This document shows, piece after piece, positions 5,869 through 7,187 of a DNA stretch of 7,187 nt. Numbering within the stretch: the stretch's first letter is position 1; each line of letters opens with the position of its first letter. The notes beneath the pieces were generated by a model that was not told where the DNA came from, did no database searches, and saw only the letters and a program-made list of their open reading frames with translations. The stretch is from Paracoccaceae bacterium. GTDB taxonomy: Bacteria > Pseudomonadota > Alphaproteobacteria > Rhodobacterales > Rhodobacteraceae. The stretch spans positions 1 through 7,187 of the forward strand of contig DAOUQK010000192.1 in the NCBI GenBank assembly GCA_030625695.1, given 5' to 3'. A program made the position numbers and the translations under genes.

Positions 5869-7044
5869 GTGTTTAAAGCAGATGCAGAATTAATGGGCCC
5901 TGACCCTGGACAGGATGAGTCAACCACCATGGCGAGCGAAACAACAAGACCAGAGGAAAAAGCCTCTCGGCCTGACTATCAAGTGTATCGTGAGACCCGT
6001 CATTTTGGCAGTCTTAACGGGCTGCGGTTCTTCAGTATCCTGGCTGTACTTTGGCATCATGCGCCTGTCTGGGGGCAAATGTCTGAAGCTCCGGTTCTGT
6101 TGACACGCGGATTTCTGGGCGTTGATTTCTTTTTTGTTCTAAGCGGTTTTCTGATCACGACGCTGCTCTTGCGTGAAGAGGCCAGCAACGGTCACTATTC
6201 GCTTAAAGGGTTCTACTGGCGGCGGTTCTTGCGCATTGTTCCGGTATACTTCCTCGTCGTGACCGTCCTTGCGGTTTATTACATTGGTATCAAGGGGAAG
6301 ACTGAATTCCTTGACCTTGTGCCATTCTACTATCTGTTTTTGTCCAATTTTCTGGTGAGCGATATTCCGATGCTGGCGCCTACCTGGTCGCTTTCGGTAG
6401 AAGAACAATATTATCTGATCTGGCCGCTGTTGTTGTTGCTCACGCCACGCCGGTACATTCTACATTTTCTGGTTGGTCTGATTGCGCTCAACGTTGTGGC
6501 CGTCAGCGGTGGCCTTCGCGTCATCGGGATCAGACCTATCGAGGTCGATCCTTTGGTCATCAAAATGTTCACCAGCACCTATGCCCCTATTCTCATCGGG
6601 TCTGGCCTGGCTATTTTGCTTCATAACAAAGCAGGGTTTGAAGCGTTGAGTCGTGTGTTTGGGGTCAGGAGTGCAGCACCTGTGACCTTCCTGATTTTGC
6701 TGGTTTTGGTGAATTTCCTGCAATCGGATGTGACCGGCTGGCCCAATCTTGTACTGCATTTGACAATGGCGGCCTGCCTGACCAGCATCGTTATCCGCGA
6801 GGATCATCTGCTGCGCCCTGTTTTCACCTTTCGGCCCATAGTGCGGGTTGGCGAGATAAGTTATGGCCTCTATCTTTATCACCTGATCGGCCTGTACATT
6901 GCCACCGTCGTTCTCGCCAAGATCGGATGGCAAGGGGGCTGGTACACCTTCGTGGTTTACAGTCTTGTCTCCATCGGCATGGCCGAACTGAGCTTTCGGT
7001 ATTACGAAACGCCATTCCTAAATCTGCGCCATCGAAAAACCTAG
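5869..7044 (+). CDS. Acyltransferase-3 family integral membrane protein
   Basis: This is a multi-pass inner-membrane acyltransferase of the Acyltransferase_3 (OafA/NodX-like) family. Members transfer acetyl or other acyl groups to sugars, glycolipids, polysaccharides or other exported molecules. Counting from GTG 5869 (391 residues), a hydrophilic N-terminal stretch precedes LNGLRFFSILAVLWHH at 49-64, which holds the R-x10-H motif (R53, H64). Then come GVDFFFVLSGFLI (84-96), FYWRRFLRIVP (115-125, with the conserved R-x-R region), PTWSLSVEEQYYLIWP (171-186), several more helices, and SYGLYLYHL (331-339) near the C-terminus. No SGNH domain is attached. Starts at GTG 5869, ATG 5893 or ATG 5929 are possible. 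ATG 5929 has AGGATGAG just upstream (5912-5919) and loses no conserved residue. The gap to the DUF3604 stop is 33 bp (GTG) or 93 bp (ATG 5929), with no terminator seen, so co-transcription is likely. Acceptor unknown. Confidence 0.92.
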   Translation: MFKADAELMGPDPGQDESTTMASETTRPEEKASRPDYQVYRETRHFGSLNGLRFFSILAVLWHHAPVWGQMSEAPVLLTRGFLGVDFFFVLSGFLITTLLLREEASNGHYSLKGFYWRRFLRIVPVYFLVVTVLAVYYIGIKGKTEFLDLVPFYYLFLSNFLVSDIPMLAPTWSLSVEEQYYLIWPLLLLLTPRRYILHFLVGLIALNVVAVSGGLRVIGIRPIEVDPLVIKMFTSTYAPILIGSGLAILLHNKAGFEALSRVFGVRSAAPVTFLILLVLVNFLQSDVTGWPNLVLHLTMAACLTSIVIREDHLLRPVFTFRPIVRVGEISYGLYLYHLIGLYIATVVLAKIGWQGGWYTFVVYSLVSIGMAELSFRYYETPFLNLRHRKT

Positions 7045-7105
7045 CTGCGACGCTTGGGTTGATATGGTTTGCATCGTTTTTGTATGTTAGCCTTAAAGGC
7101 TCAAA

Positions 7106-7111
7106 AGGGGG
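7106..7111 (+). promoter_or_regulatory. Shine-Dalgarno supporting the TTG start at 7120
   Basis: AGGGGG (7106-7111, preceded by A 7105) sits 8 nt before TTG 7120. It is the best ribosome site in the gap after the acyltransferase, and it favours TTG over the in-frame ATG at 7084, which has no purine-rich sequence in front of it. Confidence 0.5.
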
Positions 7112-7119
7112 CTGGACAA

Positions 7120-7187
7120 TTGCCAATAACTACGCCGATTTGTGATCTCCTGGAAATCGAACACCCCATTCTTCTGGCACCAATGGC
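7120..7187 (+). CDS. Probable nitronate monooxygenase / FabK-like flavoprotein, N-terminal fragment
   Basis: Only the first 22 codons are inside the window: LPITTPICDLLEIEHPILLAPM (the initial TTG would be read as Met), open to the edge. The pattern TPICDLLEIEHPI followed by LLAPM is the usual N-terminus of FMN-dependent nitronate monooxygenases (2-nitropropane dioxygenase family). In that family xxAPM(A/G) forms the first strand of a TIM barrel near the flavin. FabK-type enoyl reductases begin in a similar way and cannot be excluded. TTG 7120 is preferred because of AAGGGGG 8 nt upstream; an in-frame ATG at 7084 would add 12 residues. It follows the acyltransferase stop by 75 bp on the same strand, so it may share its transcript, though a functional link is not evident. 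Confidence 0.6.
   Translation, partial: MPITTPICDLLEIEHPILLAPM

Noticed and set aside
7047..7081. Possible terminator after the acyltransferase (CGACGC with GCATCG, then TTTTT)
   Set aside because: The 6-bp stem has a mismatch and a loop of about 15 nt, so it is too weak to call.
7089..7101. Short palindrome AGCCTT-A-AAGGCT
   Set aside because: The loop would be too small for the full stem, no T-tract follows, and dyads of this size occur by chance.

Overview
The window looks like a chromosomal segment of an alphaproteobacterium, most likely of the Rhodobacterales/Roseobacter group. This is an inference from moderately high GC, the style of the ABC-transporter proteins, and a dispersed GGTGGGCA/TGCCCACC palindrome of a type common in such genomes. 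No rRNA, tRNA, CRISPR, integrase or transposase is visible.

The left half (1-3499) is a minus-strand operon for a peptide/nickel/opine-type ABC importer. In transcription order it has a periplasmic family-5 solute-binding protein (3499-1904), a DppB-like permease (1903-842) and a DppC-like permease (665-1, C-terminus beyond the window). The ATPase genes presumably lie further left. Two structured elements break the operon. One is a 12-bp perfect hairpin with T-tracts on both sides, lying 21 nt past the binding-protein stop and inside the first codons of the DppB reading frame. The other is a 24-bp perfect inverted repeat made of two smaller hairpins, between dppB and dppC. Both could make the binding protein more abundant than the permeases.

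The centre (3500-3942) is a 443-bp divergent control region. It has a good sigma70-like promoter facing the importer operon and a weaker candidate facing right.

The right half reads on the plus strand. It holds an exported DUF3604 protein of the PHP metal-hydrolase type (3943-5835), a multi-pass acyltransferase-3 membrane protein (GTG 5869 or ATG 5929 to 7044), and the first 22 codons of a probable nitronate monooxygenase/FabK-like flavoprotein starting at TTG 7120. The first two are 33 bp or 93 bp apart, depending on the start used, and are probably co-transcribed. Their joint role is unknown. I see no sequence evidence for a defence or mobile system. The most unusual signals are the hairpin-in-start-codon arrangement of dppB and the repeat-containing leader frame ahead of dppC.
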